Shown here one piece after another: positions 1-7,053 of a DNA stretch of 12,300 nucleotides. The stretch is from Anaerolineales bacterium (GTDB taxonomy: Bacteria; Chloroflexota; Anaerolineae; Anaerolineales; E44-bin32). Both the position numbers and the translations under genes were made by a program. The stretch's first letter is position 1. Every line of letters begins with the position of its first letter. The notes under the pieces were generated by a model that did not search any database, was not told the DNA's origin, and worked only from the letters and a program-made list of their open reading frames with translations. The stretch lies in assembly GCA_030668545.1 (NCBI GenBank), contig DAOUTT010000028.1, positions 1 to 12,300 of the forward strand, given 5' to 3'.

Positions 1-373
1 CGAAAAGAGGCAGCATAGACTGCGCACGGGCGCGCGCTTCTTCCCGCGGCACCCCGGCGAGCTCAAGGGGGATGATCACGTTGTCAAGGATGTTCCGCCA
101 GGGGAGCAGAAGATCGCGCTGAGGCATGTAGCTTACGCGGCCGATTCGCTTGCGACAGATTTTCCCTTCGAGGTAAATATCCCCCTCGTCGGGTTCTAAC
201 AACCCTACGATCAGGTTAAAAAGTGTACTCTTCCCGCACCCCGAAGGGCCGATCAGGGTGAGGAACTCGCCCTCCTCGATGCGCAGCGTAATATCATCGA
301 GAGACCTAACTGATTGACCATCCGCACGGAAGGTCTTGCTAACCCCCTGGACTTCGACGCTTAACTTTCGCAC
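1..373 (-). CDS. ABC transporter ATP-binding protein, NitT/TauT/ThiZ type (partial, C-terminus outside window)
   Basis: This is the ATPase that powers the importer formed with the two genes upstream of it. Only the first 124 residues are inside the window. They hold a complete Walker A (GPSGCGKST, residues 42-50) and a Q-loop with the sequence MPQRDLLLPW (Gln85), a form typical of the nitrate/taurine/pyrimidine-precursor group of ABC ATPases. The signature motif, Walker B and H-loop lie beyond the left edge. I chose the GTG at 373 because it lies 4 bases after the lipoprotein stop, has GGGAG just upstream inside the preceding gene, and leaves the usual short N-terminus before the first strand. 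No ATG is available in that position. Tight spacing implies translational coupling. By context the cargo is thiamine or a thiamine pyrimidine precursor (inference); the sequence alone gives only the subfamily. Confidence 0.93.
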   Translation of the reverse strand, partial: MRKLSVEVQGVSKTFRADGQSVRSLDDITLRIEEGEFLTLIGPSGCGKSTLFNLIVGLLEPDEGDIYLEGKICRKRIGRVSYMPQRDLLLPWRNILDNVIIPLELAGVPREEARARAQSMLPLF

Positions 374-377
374 CGGA

Positions 378-1370
378 TCACTGGCTCCCTGGAAGGTATT
401 CGTTGGTGAAGGCGTCTTCGGCATGAATGAATTCAGTGAGGATCCCATTCTCAACCATCCACGCAGAATATGCTTGCCAGACCTGGATGTCTTGCTCTCC
501 CCAACGAGTGGCGTCAGCTTGATAGCGAGGGGATAGCCAGGATTGGCTTCTGTGAACGAGGTCTTCGTTCAACTCCGGGACGGCATCAAGCAGGATGTCT
601 GCGGCCTGGTCGGGGTTGTCAATCGAAAAGCGATAACCGCGCTCAATCGCCTCGAGGAAGGCCCGCACCACTTGCGGGTGCTCCCGGATCGTTGTTTCAC
701 TGGCGATGAAGACCGGCGTGTAGTAATCCGGGATGCAATCGAACCAATCCTCCATCATCACGATCTGCAGATCAATGCCTTCATACTCGGCTTGAATGCC
801 CTGCCAGCCGTAGAAAATCCAGGCCAGATCGGTCACGGCCTCGTCGAGCAGCGCTAGAGGATCCGAAAAACCTGTGTCGACGATCTCTAGCGCTTCAAAT
901 TCACCCCCGTCACAGTTCATGAGCACCTGTAGGGTAGGTGGTTCAAATGGGCTGCCGAACGAGCCATAGCGCAGCCCTTCCCAATCGCGGGGAGAATGGG
1001 CACCGAGCTCGGCACGTGAAGCGAAGCCGGAGGAGTTATGCTGGATAATCGCTGCGATCGATACGATCGGCACATCATCGGCGCGGGCAAGCGTAACCTG
1101 CTCCTGGAAGCTGACGCCGAAGTCGGCGGCCTCTGCAGCGACGGCATGTTCAGCATAGACTTCACCGGGCTCAATGATTGTGACGCTCAACCCTGCGTCC
1201 TCGAAGTAGCCGTTAGCCTGGGCAACGTAAATTCCCGTGTGGTTTGTGTTCGGAACCCAATCCAGCATTAACGTCACATCCTGCAGGGTGGGGGTCTCAC
1301 TCTGCCCTGCACAACCTGCCAGGACGAGGGCGAGAACGATTATTGGAGATGTCAAATTCCAGATTCTCAT
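378..1370 (-). CDS. ABC transporter substrate-binding lipoprotein, NMT1/THI5-like (ThiY-type)
   Basis: This 330-residue lipoprotein captures substrate outside the membrane and passes it to the permease encoded upstream. The N-terminus has a hydrophobic stretch ending in a lipobox, LAGC, with the lipidated Cys at residue 20. The mature part opens with LDWVPNTNHTGIYVA (about residues 36-50), the hallmark of the NMT1/THI5 family, whose members bind pyrimidine precursors of thiamine such as HMP or formylaminopyrimidine. A longer reading frame starts at 1520, but the 50 extra residues overlap the permease gene and would place the signal peptide inside the protein. The ATG at 1370, with AGGAT upstream, is therefore preferred. 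The THI box and thiN in the same operon support a thiamine-related ligand. HMP, formylaminopyrimidine or thiamine itself cannot be told apart by eye. Confidence 0.92.
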   Translation of the reverse strand: MRIWNLTSPIIVLALVLAGCAGQSETPTLQDVTLMLDWVPNTNHTGIYVAQANGYFEDAGLSVTIIEPGEVYAEHAVAAEAADFGVSFQEQVTLARADDVPIVSIAAIIQHNSSGFASRAELGAHSPRDWEGLRYGSFGSPFEPPTLQVLMNCDGGEFEALEIVDTGFSDPLALLDEAVTDLAWIFYGWQGIQAEYEGIDLQIVMMEDWFDCIPDYYTPVFIASETTIREHPQVVRAFLEAIERGYRFSIDNPDQAADILLDAVPELNEDLVHRSQSWLSPRYQADATRWGEQDIQVWQAYSAWMVENGILTEFIHAEDAFTNEYLPGSQ

Positions 1371-1419
1371 AGTTAATATCCTGCTAAAGATAAACAAACC
1401 GGACCATATTTCTGCGCGG

Positions 1420-2244
1420 TCAATAAATGCCGGCGCCCTCCCAATGTTCTTCACGCTGGGTGGTGTGGTACCACGGAAGCACGGCGCGCTCCAGGGCATA
1501 GACCAGCGTATAGAGACCAATGCTGATGACTGAGGTTACGACGATGGCTGCAAATACCTGATCTGTAGCCAATGCATTCTTCGATCGCAGCATGTAAAGA
1601 CCGAGTCCAGCCGAACCACCCACCCATTCCGCGATCGTCGCCCCAACGACGCTGTAGGTGACGGCAATACGCAGGCCGGAGAAGAATAAGGGCAGCGCGG
1701 CGGGAAGCCGGACCATGCGCCAGATTTGATTGCGACTAGCTCCCATAGAACGCAGAAGGGCGACCAGGTCCGGATCTGCTGAGGCGAGCCCATCAGCCGT
1801 ATTGACTGCCAACGGAAAGAAGCAGATCAGGATCACGACGAGGACCTTCGGCAGAAGCCCAAATCCAAACCAGATAATGAGCAAAGGCGCGATCGCCAGA
1901 ATCTGCACGGTCTGTGAAGCGACAAGGATTGGATAGAGCGATCTGCGCAGCAAGTTAGAGATGTCCATCACGCCGGCGATTACCACGCCGAACACGATAG
2001 CGATACCCAAACCTATGCCTGTCTCCACCATCGTCGTCCCGATCGCGGGAAGAAGCATGTCCCAGGTTTCGAATGTGGCTTGTGCGACCTGGATTGGCGA
2101 GGGGAGAATGAAGGCGGAGAGACCACTGCGAACGGCGACGGTCTGCCACACGAGCAAAACGAAGCAAACGAGCAGGACCGGCGGAAGAGCCTCATGCCAG
2201 AAGCGTGTCGCTCGAGGCTGGATAACCTTATCTCTACGGCTCAT
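1420..2244 (-). CDS. ABC transporter permease, ThiX/SsuC-like (BPD_transp_1)
   Basis: This 274-residue inner-membrane protein is the transport channel that pairs with the lipoprotein and ATPase encoded next. It has about six hydrophobic segments (near residues 21-38, 75-95, 105-126, 132-148, 190-207 and 230-250). The cytoplasmic coupling loop with an EAA-type motif, SMGASRNQIWRMVRLPAALP (about 166-185), contacts the ATPase. The opening FILPSPIQV (about 45-53) is typical of NitT/TauT-family permeases. The ATG at 2244 has GGAG about ten bases upstream and lies 36 bases after the thiamine-binding protein gene. The spacer to the lipoprotein gene is 49 bases. Family assignment is firm; the substrate is inferred from the operon. 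Confidence 0.93.
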   Translation of the reverse strand: MSRRDKVIQPRATRFWHEALPPVLLVCFVLLVWQTVAVRSGLSAFILPSPIQVAQATFETWDMLLPAIGTTMVETGIGLGIAIVFGVVIAGVMDISNLLRRSLYPILVASQTVQILAIAPLLIIWFGFGLLPKVLVVILICFFPLAVNTADGLASADPDLVALLRSMGASRNQIWRMVRLPAALPLFFSGLRIAVTYSVVGATIAEWVGGSAGLGLYMLRSKNALATDQVFAAIVVTSVISIGLYTLVYALERAVLPWYHTTQREEHWEGAGIY

Positions 2245-2280
2245 ATGCGGTGATCTCCATAGTTGATGCTGAGGTCATGG

Positions 2281-2583
2281 TCAACGGTTGCGGTATTTGG
2301 CGACCTTCTCTTCGATGGAAGTCCCGGTGGTGCTATCGCCAATTTTTATCAGTGTTACCAATTTTTCTGCACCAGCTTCGAAGCAGGCCAGGTGAGCCTG
2401 TTTTGCAACCTCTAGCAGGGTGTCTAGCTGTCCCTCCATTACAGTCTCCATTGGACCGACCTCATATTTTACGCCGCTCTCAGCGATGACACCGATGGCG
2501 CGGCCAACAATTTGGTAAACATCCTCATGCAGAGGCAGCACCTGAACGGAAACATTCACTGTGCGTTCGGGATCGATAGTCAT
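2281..2583 (-). CDS. Thiamine-binding protein, MTH1187/DUF77 (YkoF-related) family
   Basis: A small soluble protein of 100 residues. It matches the MTH1187/DUF77 family along its whole length: VYQIVGRAIGVIAESGVKYEVG leads into GPMETVMEGQLDTLL (about 44-57), followed by AHLACFEAGAEKL and the closing strand TLIKIG (about 78-82). The family folds as a ferredoxin-like sandwich related to YkoF, a thiamine-binding protein found next to thiamine transporters. Its likely role is to bind thiamine or a precursor in the cytoplasm, as carrier or buffer; this is inferred from family and operon. The ATG at 2583 has GGAGG about ten bases upstream. The 78-base gap from thiN contains a small dyad (GGTTC at 2608-2612 and GAACC at 2618-2622) of unknown meaning. 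Confidence 0.88.
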   Translation of the reverse strand: MTIDPERTVNVSVQVLPLHEDVYQIVGRAIGVIAESGVKYEVGPMETVMEGQLDTLLEVAKQAHLACFEAGAEKLVTLIKIGDSTTGTSIEEKVAKYRNR

Positions 2584-2661
2584 GTTCTGTAGTCCTCCAA
2601 TACCTCCGGTTCCGACCGAACCAAAGGGATATAAGGGTGGTCAACGAAGGATCTAGAGTGG

Positions 2662-3315
2662 CTATGCCGTTTGTGTATGCACCGCAAGCAAGATCCCCGT
2701 TTCCAAGCCCACGCGGCATACTTCCTGTTCCATCATGTTGCTGACACCCCGGGCCCGTCCGAAGAAAAGCGTCTCCCCTTGCAGCGGATAGGCCAATCCC
2801 ATGGTGGTAATACCCATTGCGTCCCCTTTTACAGGGATCAGGCTCAGCGTATCGCCTTGAGCGCCCTTGAACTCCTCTCCGGGAGGGCGGATCAGCCAGG
2901 CGGTTTGGCGCCCGAGCCAGAGTTCTGCACGTATTGGGTTTAAAGCCTCTAGTGTTAGAAGATGAATGTTCGCCAGGACCATATCCAGCCGGTCACCGAT
3001 AATGCCGACGACAGCGATTTCGGTTGCGCCTTGCTCGACAGCACGCAACAGCGCCAATTCGAGGTCGGTCTCGTCCTTCTCGGCTTTAAAGTGTTCGAGT
3101 TGCGTACCTTGTGCCCGAAGGGTCTCGCGCTGGTCGGCTTCAATTGAGTCGAGGTCTCCCACTAAGAGGTCGATTTCTAGTCCAAGTGTAGACGCGTGGC
3201 GGCTGCCGCCATCTGCGGCTATTACCTGCTCGGGGGTCCAGGCTTCGATGCGCTCCTTAAGCATGGAACTATCTAGGATGTCTCCGTTTGTGAGGATGAG
3301 TGTGCGATGCAGCAT
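2662..3315 (-). CDS. thiN: Thiamine pyrophosphokinase (thiamine diphosphokinase)
   Basis: Transfers a pyrophosphate from ATP to thiamine, giving thiamine pyrophosphate, in the cytoplasm. The 217-residue length fits bacterial ThiN enzymes. The visible catalytic-core motifs are ADGGS (34-38), VGDLDSI (52-58) with its acidic pair, KDETD (80-84), and GDRLDMVLAN (106-115). The C-terminal thiamine-binding domain has GLAYPLQG and RGVSNMM. A reading frame to 3363 would add 16 residues, but those lie inside the riboswitch expression platform, and the ATG at 3315 has AAGGAG about eleven bases upstream, so 3315 is chosen. This is the first gene after the TPP riboswitch and its ribosome binding site can be buried in a hairpin. 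An oddity: the usual His after RLD appears to be Met110 here. Confidence 0.94.
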   Translation of the reverse strand: MLHRTLILTNGDILDSSMLKERIEAWTPEQVIAADGGSRHASTLGLEIDLLVGDLDSIEADQRETLRAQGTQLEHFKAEKDETDLELALLRAVEQGATEIAVVGIIGDRLDMVLANIHLLTLEALNPIRAELWLGRQTAWLIRPPGEEFKGAQGDTLSLIPVKGDAMGITTMGLAYPLQGETLFFGRARGVSNMMEQEVCRVGLETGILLAVHTQTA

Positions 3316-3321
3316 AGAAAT

Positions 3322-3347
3322 AGCCACTCCTTGGGTAGGGAGTGGCT
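3322..3347 (-). promoter_or_regulatory. Shine-Dalgarno-sequestering hairpin of the TPP riboswitch
   Basis: The arms AGCCACTCC (3322-3330) and GGAGTGGCT (3339-3347) are perfect 9-base complements around an 8-base loop. On the minus-strand RNA the 3' arm contains the AAGGAG/GGAG that serves the thiN ATG at 3315, so closing the hairpin would hide the ribosome binding site. No U-run follows the stem, which argues for translational rather than transcriptional control. Its 5' arm overlaps a segment complementary to the end of the aptamer, giving a switch (see findings). This is a sequence-based prediction. Confidence 0.75.
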
Positions 3348-3369
3348 GTTGTTGGTGATGCAACGTGTG

Positions 3370-3462
3370 CTGCCATCCCTACGCCGGCATGATCCGGATC
3401 AGGTTCTGCGGGTCGAGGGTCGTAGCCCTCCTCTCAGTCCGGTTGGACTCCCCGTGCGTCTA
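3370..3462 (-). promoter_or_regulatory. TPP riboswitch (THI box) aptamer
   Basis: Read on the minus strand, this segment contains the conserved THI-box blocks in order: CGGGGAGTCC, CTGAGA (3432-3437), then ACCTGATCCGGATCATGCC and GGCGTAGGGA (ending at 3376). GTCC/GGAC forms the P3 stem, GAGGG/CCCTC the variable P3a arm, and CGGG/CCCG the P2 helix. The closing P1 helix is not clear by eye. The aptamer binds thiamine pyrophosphate and represses downstream genes when the cofactor is abundant. It precedes thiN and a thiamine-type importer, as expected. Confidence 0.97.
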
Positions 3463-3481
3463 CAATCAAGATGCTATAAGC

Positions 3482-3509
3482 AGTATAACATTATTTGAGA
3501 GGATTTCAC
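3482..3509 (-). promoter_or_regulatory. Promoter of the thiamine operon (extended -10)
   Basis: On the minus strand, TATACT (3482-3487) is preceded by TG plus one base, forming an extended -10. A weak -35, GTGAAA (3504-3509), lies 16 bases further up. Transcription would start near 3474, just ahead of the TPP aptamer, so the whole riboswitch is in the leader. A TTGACA at about 3524-3529 is too far from this -10 to be its partner. Confidence 0.6.
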
Positions 3510-3552
3510 TGTGATCTGGGGTGATGTCAAGAATGATTCTTCACCGACAATT

Positions 3553-3648
3553 TACCCTACATACAGAGACGCAGCATGTAAAGACGTAGCATGCTACGTC
3601 TCTACGCTTCCGGTTGCAGGCGCAGCATGCGGCCTGCGGGTGAGGGTA
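3553..3648. repeat. Palindrome-rich, MITE-like intergenic repeat
   Basis: About 96 bases bounded by TACCCT (3553-3558) and AGGGTA (3643-3648). Inside, AGAGACGCAGCATG (3565-3578) and CATGCTACGTCTCT (3590-3603) are complementary over 14 positions, the one exception becoming a G-U pair in minus-strand RNA. Nested within is the perfect 18-base palindrome GACGTAGCATGCTACGTC (3583-3600). A second hairpin follows (GCAGGC at 3616-3621, GCCTGC at 3632-3637). The core CG(C/T)AGCATG occurs three times. There is no coding potential, and it sits between a terminator and a promoter. This looks like a non-autonomous or REP-like dispersed repeat, but only this copy is visible. Confidence 0.6.
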
Positions 3649-3653
3649 CATTT

Positions 3654-3689
3654 TCTAATAAATTACCCCCTTCTATTTTCTGAAGAGGG
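3654..3689 (-). terminator. Rho-independent-type terminator after the signalling cluster
   Basis: On the minus strand, CCCTCTTC (3682-3689) can pair with GAAGGGGG (3666-3673) as an 8-base stem with one G-U pair and an 8-base loop, followed by the AT-rich TAATTTATTAGA. It lies about 50 bases after the receiver gene stop. The tail is not a pure U-run, so efficiency is uncertain. Confidence 0.6.
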
Positions 3690-3739
3690 TAGGGGGTCGT
3701 GCGAAGAACGCTCTGGATTTCATCCAAGTTTTCCAAACA

Positions 3740-4105
3740 TCAAGCGTTCAGTAGTCGAGCGACTGCCTGGATGAGTTGATCCATGGAGAAAGGTTTAAGA
3801 ATGTACTCCTCTGCACCAGCATCCAGGCCTGCCTGAATCTCAGCTTCCTGTCCTTTCGCAGAGAGGAAAGCGACGGGGATATGGCGCAATTTTTCACTGC
3901 GTTTGATCCTTCGGCACAACTCGTACCCGTCCATACGCGGCATGCGTACGTCAAGCAGCACCAGATCAGGCTGTTCTGCCATAGTAAGCTCATAGGCGCT
4001 CACGCCGTCGACCGCGGTCAGGACGTCATGGCCGTTAAAGTTGAGTGCAAACTCGATGAGCTCGCGTATATCGCGTTCATCTTCCGCGATAAGAATCTTT
4101 GCCAT
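3740..4105 (-). CDS. Single-domain (CheY-like) response regulator
   Basis: A 121-residue protein made only of a receiver domain. Visible landmarks are the acidic pocket (Glu8-Asp9), the phosphoacceptor Asp52 in LLDVRMP, the switch Ser82 in FLSAK and the conserved Lys104 in LKPF. With no output domain it should act by phosphorylation-dependent protein contact or as a phosphate relay or sink. The ATG at 4105 lies two bases after the histidine kinase stop, with GGGGGA upstream inside the kinase gene, so the two are probably translationally coupled and the kinase is the likely phosphodonor (inference). It is the last gene of the cluster before the terminator. Confidence 0.93.
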   Translation of the reverse strand: MAKILIAEDERDIRELIEFALNFNGHDVLTAVDGVSAYELTMAEQPDLVLLDVRMPRMDGYELCRRIKRSEKLRHIPVAFLSAKGQEAEIQAGLDAGAEEYILKPFSMDQLIQAVARLLNA

Positions 4106-4107
4106 TT

Positions 4108-7050
4108 CTATCCCCCACCATCTACCGCTTCATCTTCTGCGGTTATGACTGGAAGCGAAACTGTGAAGGTGGATCCCTTTCCCGGGATTCCGTCTGAAGT
4201 GACCCAGATCCGCCCGTCGTGCATCTCGACTAGGTTAAGCACGATCGACAGGCCCAGGCCGGTGCCCGAGACACCCAGGAGGAGCGATTGCTCACCACGG
4301 AAAAAACGTTCGAAGATGCGTTCTTGTTCCGGCAGGGAGATACCCATACCATTGTCGATCACATCGATCTCAATCTGATCCCCCATCTGTCTGGCGCGCA
4401 TGCAGATCATGCCTCCTGATGGTGTGAAGTTGAAGCTGTTCTCGACCAGATTTGCCAGGATCTGCCGCACACGTTCGAGGTCGCCCCTGAGTTTGGGGAG
4501 ACTCTGTGGAGCTTCGATCTGGAAGGTGATCTGCTTTTCTTCCTCTTGACTCCTGTGCTCGATGTGTTCGCGCATCTCATCCAGGAGCTGGTGAACATCC
4601 AGCGCCTGGAAGGAGAGCGTGACTTTTCCTGATTCGAGGTGGGAGATGTCCAGGAGATCGCCAACGAGAATTTCCAGGCGGAACGTATTGCTGCGTATGA
4701 TTTCAAGGAAGCGGCGCTGTTCGTCTGCCAACTCGCCGGATGCATCCATCAAGAGCAGATCGACGAAGCCCTTGATCGACGTCATCGGCGTACGCAGCTC
4801 GTGACTGACTGTGGCGACGAACTCAGATTTTAGACGGTCTACTTCGACCTCACGGGAAATATCGCGGAAAATCGAGACCGTTCCCAGGAATTCGTCGCCC
4901 AGGACGAAGGGAGCCGGGTGGATCGAGATCACACGACCGTCTTCAAGCTCAAGCTGCTCAGTAAGAAATGCCACCTGGCCGATCGAGGCTGGGTTCTGAC
5001 TCCAAGCGCGAATCACGTCAGCCCAGCGCGTCCCGCCGGAGCCGTAGACACCGATAAAATCGAAGACGGGGTGCCCAACGACGTCCTCGCTGGCGAGCCC
5101 GAGAATTCGTTCGGCGGAGGGGTTGAAAAGGATGATTTCATGGTTGGAATCGGTCACAATAACGCCGTCGGCGATGGAGTTGAGGATTCCCCGCGACTGG
5201 CTGGCTTCGATCTGCTGGGAGCGCAGCATCGAACCCAAGCGCTCGGCTTGATCACTTATCACATGATACAGCTCGGCGTTTTTAATCGCACCGCCGACCT
5301 GACCGGCAACAGAGCGCACCAACCTTTGTTGTTCTGGGGCGAAAGCCCCTGTCTCAGCGTGAGTGAAGAGCATCGCCCCGATCGCCTCATCCCCGACGAT
5401 GATTGGCACAGCAATAGCGCTGCGCTGTTCTTGAGAGTCGTTTTCGAGAGCTTTCCATCTTGCGTCCTGGGAAAGATCATCGATTAACACAGATTGGTTG
5501 TGGGACATGACCCAGCCGGGTAGACCCTCCGGTGGCTCCAGATCCGTTTGCAGGGTTCCGGGGCCTCTCTCACCAAAAGAAGCGCGCAACTGTAGAGAGT
5601 CGCCCTCCTGTGAAAGCAGCAGAACGCATGCTTGGGCGGCGCCGATAAGTTCGCTGGTGAGAGCGAGCGCTCTCTCGAGTACACGATCGACGTCGAGGCT
5701 GGAGGATAATTCCGCCGAGATCCTTAGAAGAGCCTCTGCCCATAGGAGCGCGCCGGTAGGGGTTTCTTCCGTGGGTTGAGCCCCTGAATCAAGAACCAAC
5801 CCCGCGACGAGAGGATCTGTCCTCTCGGTCTCGTCAGCGTCATGACCTCGGGCTAACTTCTGCGATGCTTCGATCAGCGGTGAGCAAAGCCGCGAGAGCG
5901 AGGCCAGGACTTCGGCATCTCCCTCGGAGAACGTTGACTCTGCGTCCGTATTCCCTGCCAGGATTGCACCGATCCGATGTTCATCGCCCCCCAAGGGAGT
6001 GATCAGAATCGTGTGGATTTCCGCTTTCTCCACAAAGGGTCGAAGCTCCATCTGGTCGATGAGCTGTTCCTCCACTGTGGCGTTTGAAATCCAATATTTC
6101 TGGGTTTGCCAGATTGTCGAAAGCGGGTTCTCGGGCGAAGATGGAATGATAAGATCAGCCGTAAGGAAGGATGCGGAACCACCGAAGAATGGTGGTTGAC
6201 CGATGAGCAATTGTGAGTCTTCGTTGTATAACAATAAACTCAGGACATCCGCGCCGACCCTGGTTGCGAGTGTTTTGGAGAGCTGCTCTAACAACGTTTC
6301 TGGTTCGTGAACCCAAGCTGCGGCTCCCTGGATGTCGGTTATCCCGACAAATTCATCGACAAACTGCTGCTGCTGACTGTGGAGTTTGAGGTTCGTGATC
6401 GATAGCGCAATAGCTGCGCTGGCGGCTTCGAGAAGTGCTAGATGGCGGCTGTTGTACGTGAGTGCTTCTTGGTGCGCCAGTTCCAGTGTGCCCACGATTT
6501 CGTCCCGGTCGGTTAAGGCGGTGCCCAGGTATGACTTGAATGGAAATTTCCCACGCTGGACCTTGGGTCGAACATCGCCCCTCTCGGCGACGTCGGGGAG
6601 CAACAAGGATTCACGGTGCTCGACCAGCCAACCGGTGTAGCCCTCCCCCAGGCGGTAGACATCATCCCCCATGCCGGTGACAAAGTCGGATGCGCGCGGC
6701 GAACAGAGCCGATGCGGGATGAAGTGACCGGTTGTCCGATCGAACAGGTTGAGCTCAACGATGTCGAACGGGAGCAGATGAGAGATTCCTTTAAGGGCAC
6801 CTTCGACGAGAGTTGATATATCTTCGGGGTGGCTCAGCGCGGCATGCAGAGATTGGAGTGTAGATAGAACATCACCGTCGGGAGAAGCCTGGGGTTCTGT
6901 GCCAATTGCTGGCGATGTGGGAACAATCTCCCCATCTGAGGATTTCGCCCCGGCTATCCTGGACGAACGCAGACTCCAGCCGACGCCGATTCCGATGAGA
7001 AGCAACGCAAATGCGATGAAGATGAGAACGAGGAGATTTTCTACGAGCAT
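4108..7050 (-). CDS. Membrane-anchored sensor histidine kinase with three GAF domains and a PAS domain
   Basis: A 980-residue kinase expected to sense a signal in the cytoplasm and phosphorylate receiver proteins. Order of parts: one N-terminal membrane helix (about 5-27) with almost nothing outside; GAF 1 (about 65-222); GAF 2 (about 245-400); GAF 3 (about 435-595); PAS (about 617-735); HisKA with phosphoacceptor His750 in TVSHELRTP; and HATPase_c with N-box NLVENSFNFTPSG (867-879), G1 box DNGMGI (899-904) and G2 box GTGLGLSIV (from about 929). All catalytic motifs look intact, so it should be active. The GAF ligands cannot be read from sequence. The start codon is 3 bases after the upstream regulator's stop, with no strong Shine-Dalgarno, implying coupling; receivers flank it on both sides. 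Confidence 0.94.
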   Translation of the reverse strand: MLVENLLVLIFIAFALLLIGIGVGWSLRSSRIAGAKSSDGEIVPTSPAIGTEPQASPDGDVLSTLQSLHAALSHPEDISTLVEGALKGISHLLPFDIVELNLFDRTTGHFIPHRLCSPRASDFVTGMGDDVYRLGEGYTGWLVEHRESLLLPDVAERGDVRPKVQRGKFPFKSYLGTALTDRDEIVGTLELAHQEALTYNSRHLALLEAASAAIALSITNLKLHSQQQQFVDEFVGITDIQGAAAWVHEPETLLEQLSKTLATRVGADVLSLLLYNEDSQLLIGQPPFFGGSASFLTADLIIPSSPENPLSTIWQTQKYWISNATVEEQLIDQMELRPFVEKAEIHTILITPLGGDEHRIGAILAGNTDAESTFSEGDAEVLASLSRLCSPLIEASQKLARGHDADETERTDPLVAGLVLDSGAQPTEETPTGALLWAEALLRISAELSSSLDVDRVLERALALTSELIGAAQACVLLLSQEGDSLQLRASFGERGPGTLQTDLEPPEGLPGWVMSHNQSVLIDDLSQDARWKALENDSQEQRSAIAVPIIVGDEAIGAMLFTHAETGAFAPEQQRLVRSVAGQVGGAIKNAELYHVISDQAERLGSMLRSQQIEASQSRGILNSIADGVIVTDSNHEIILFNPSAERILGLASEDVVGHPVFDFIGVYGSGGTRWADVIRAWSQNPASIGQVAFLTEQLELEDGRVISIHPAPFVLGDEFLGTVSIFRDISREVEVDRLKSEFVATVSHELRTPMTSIKGFVDLLLMDASGELADEQRRFLEIIRSNTFRLEILVGDLLDISHLESGKVTLSFQALDVHQLLDEMREHIEHRSQEEEKQITFQIEAPQSLPKLRGDLERVRQILANLVENSFNFTPSGGMICMRARQMGDQIEIDVIDNGMGISLPEQERIFERFFRGEQSLLLGVSGTGLGLSIVLNLVEMHDGRIWVTSDGIPGKGSTFTVSLPVITAEDEAVDGGG

Positions 7051-7053
7051 GCT

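Noticed and set aside
1371..1520. N-terminal extension of the lipoprotein gene to the ATG at 1520
   Set aside because: The added 50 residues overlap the permease gene and would place the signal peptide and lipobox internally; the ATG at 1370 is far better.
3316..3363. N-terminal extension of thiN to 3363
   Set aside because: It would translate the riboswitch expression platform; the ATG at 3315 follows a ribosome binding site and starts at the conserved first strand.
3524..3529. TTGACA on the minus strand as -35 of the thiamine operon
   Set aside because: The distance to the TATACT -10 is about 36 bases, far beyond a workable spacer, and no alternative -10 is at 16-18 bases.
3541..3660. CRISPR array suggested by repeated CGCAGCATG cores
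   Set aside because: The copies are short, inverted as well as direct, and irregularly spaced, with no constant repeat length or spacers; a palindromic intergenic repeat fits better.
3776..4378. Plus-strand 200-codon frame opposite the receiver and kinase genes
   Set aside because: Fully antisense to two genes with intact family motifs; no domain or plausible start region.
4918..5487. Plus-strand 189-codon frame inside the histidine kinase gene
   Set aside because: Antisense to the PAS/GAF 3 region; long only because the opposing strand is GC-rich. No recognisable protein features.
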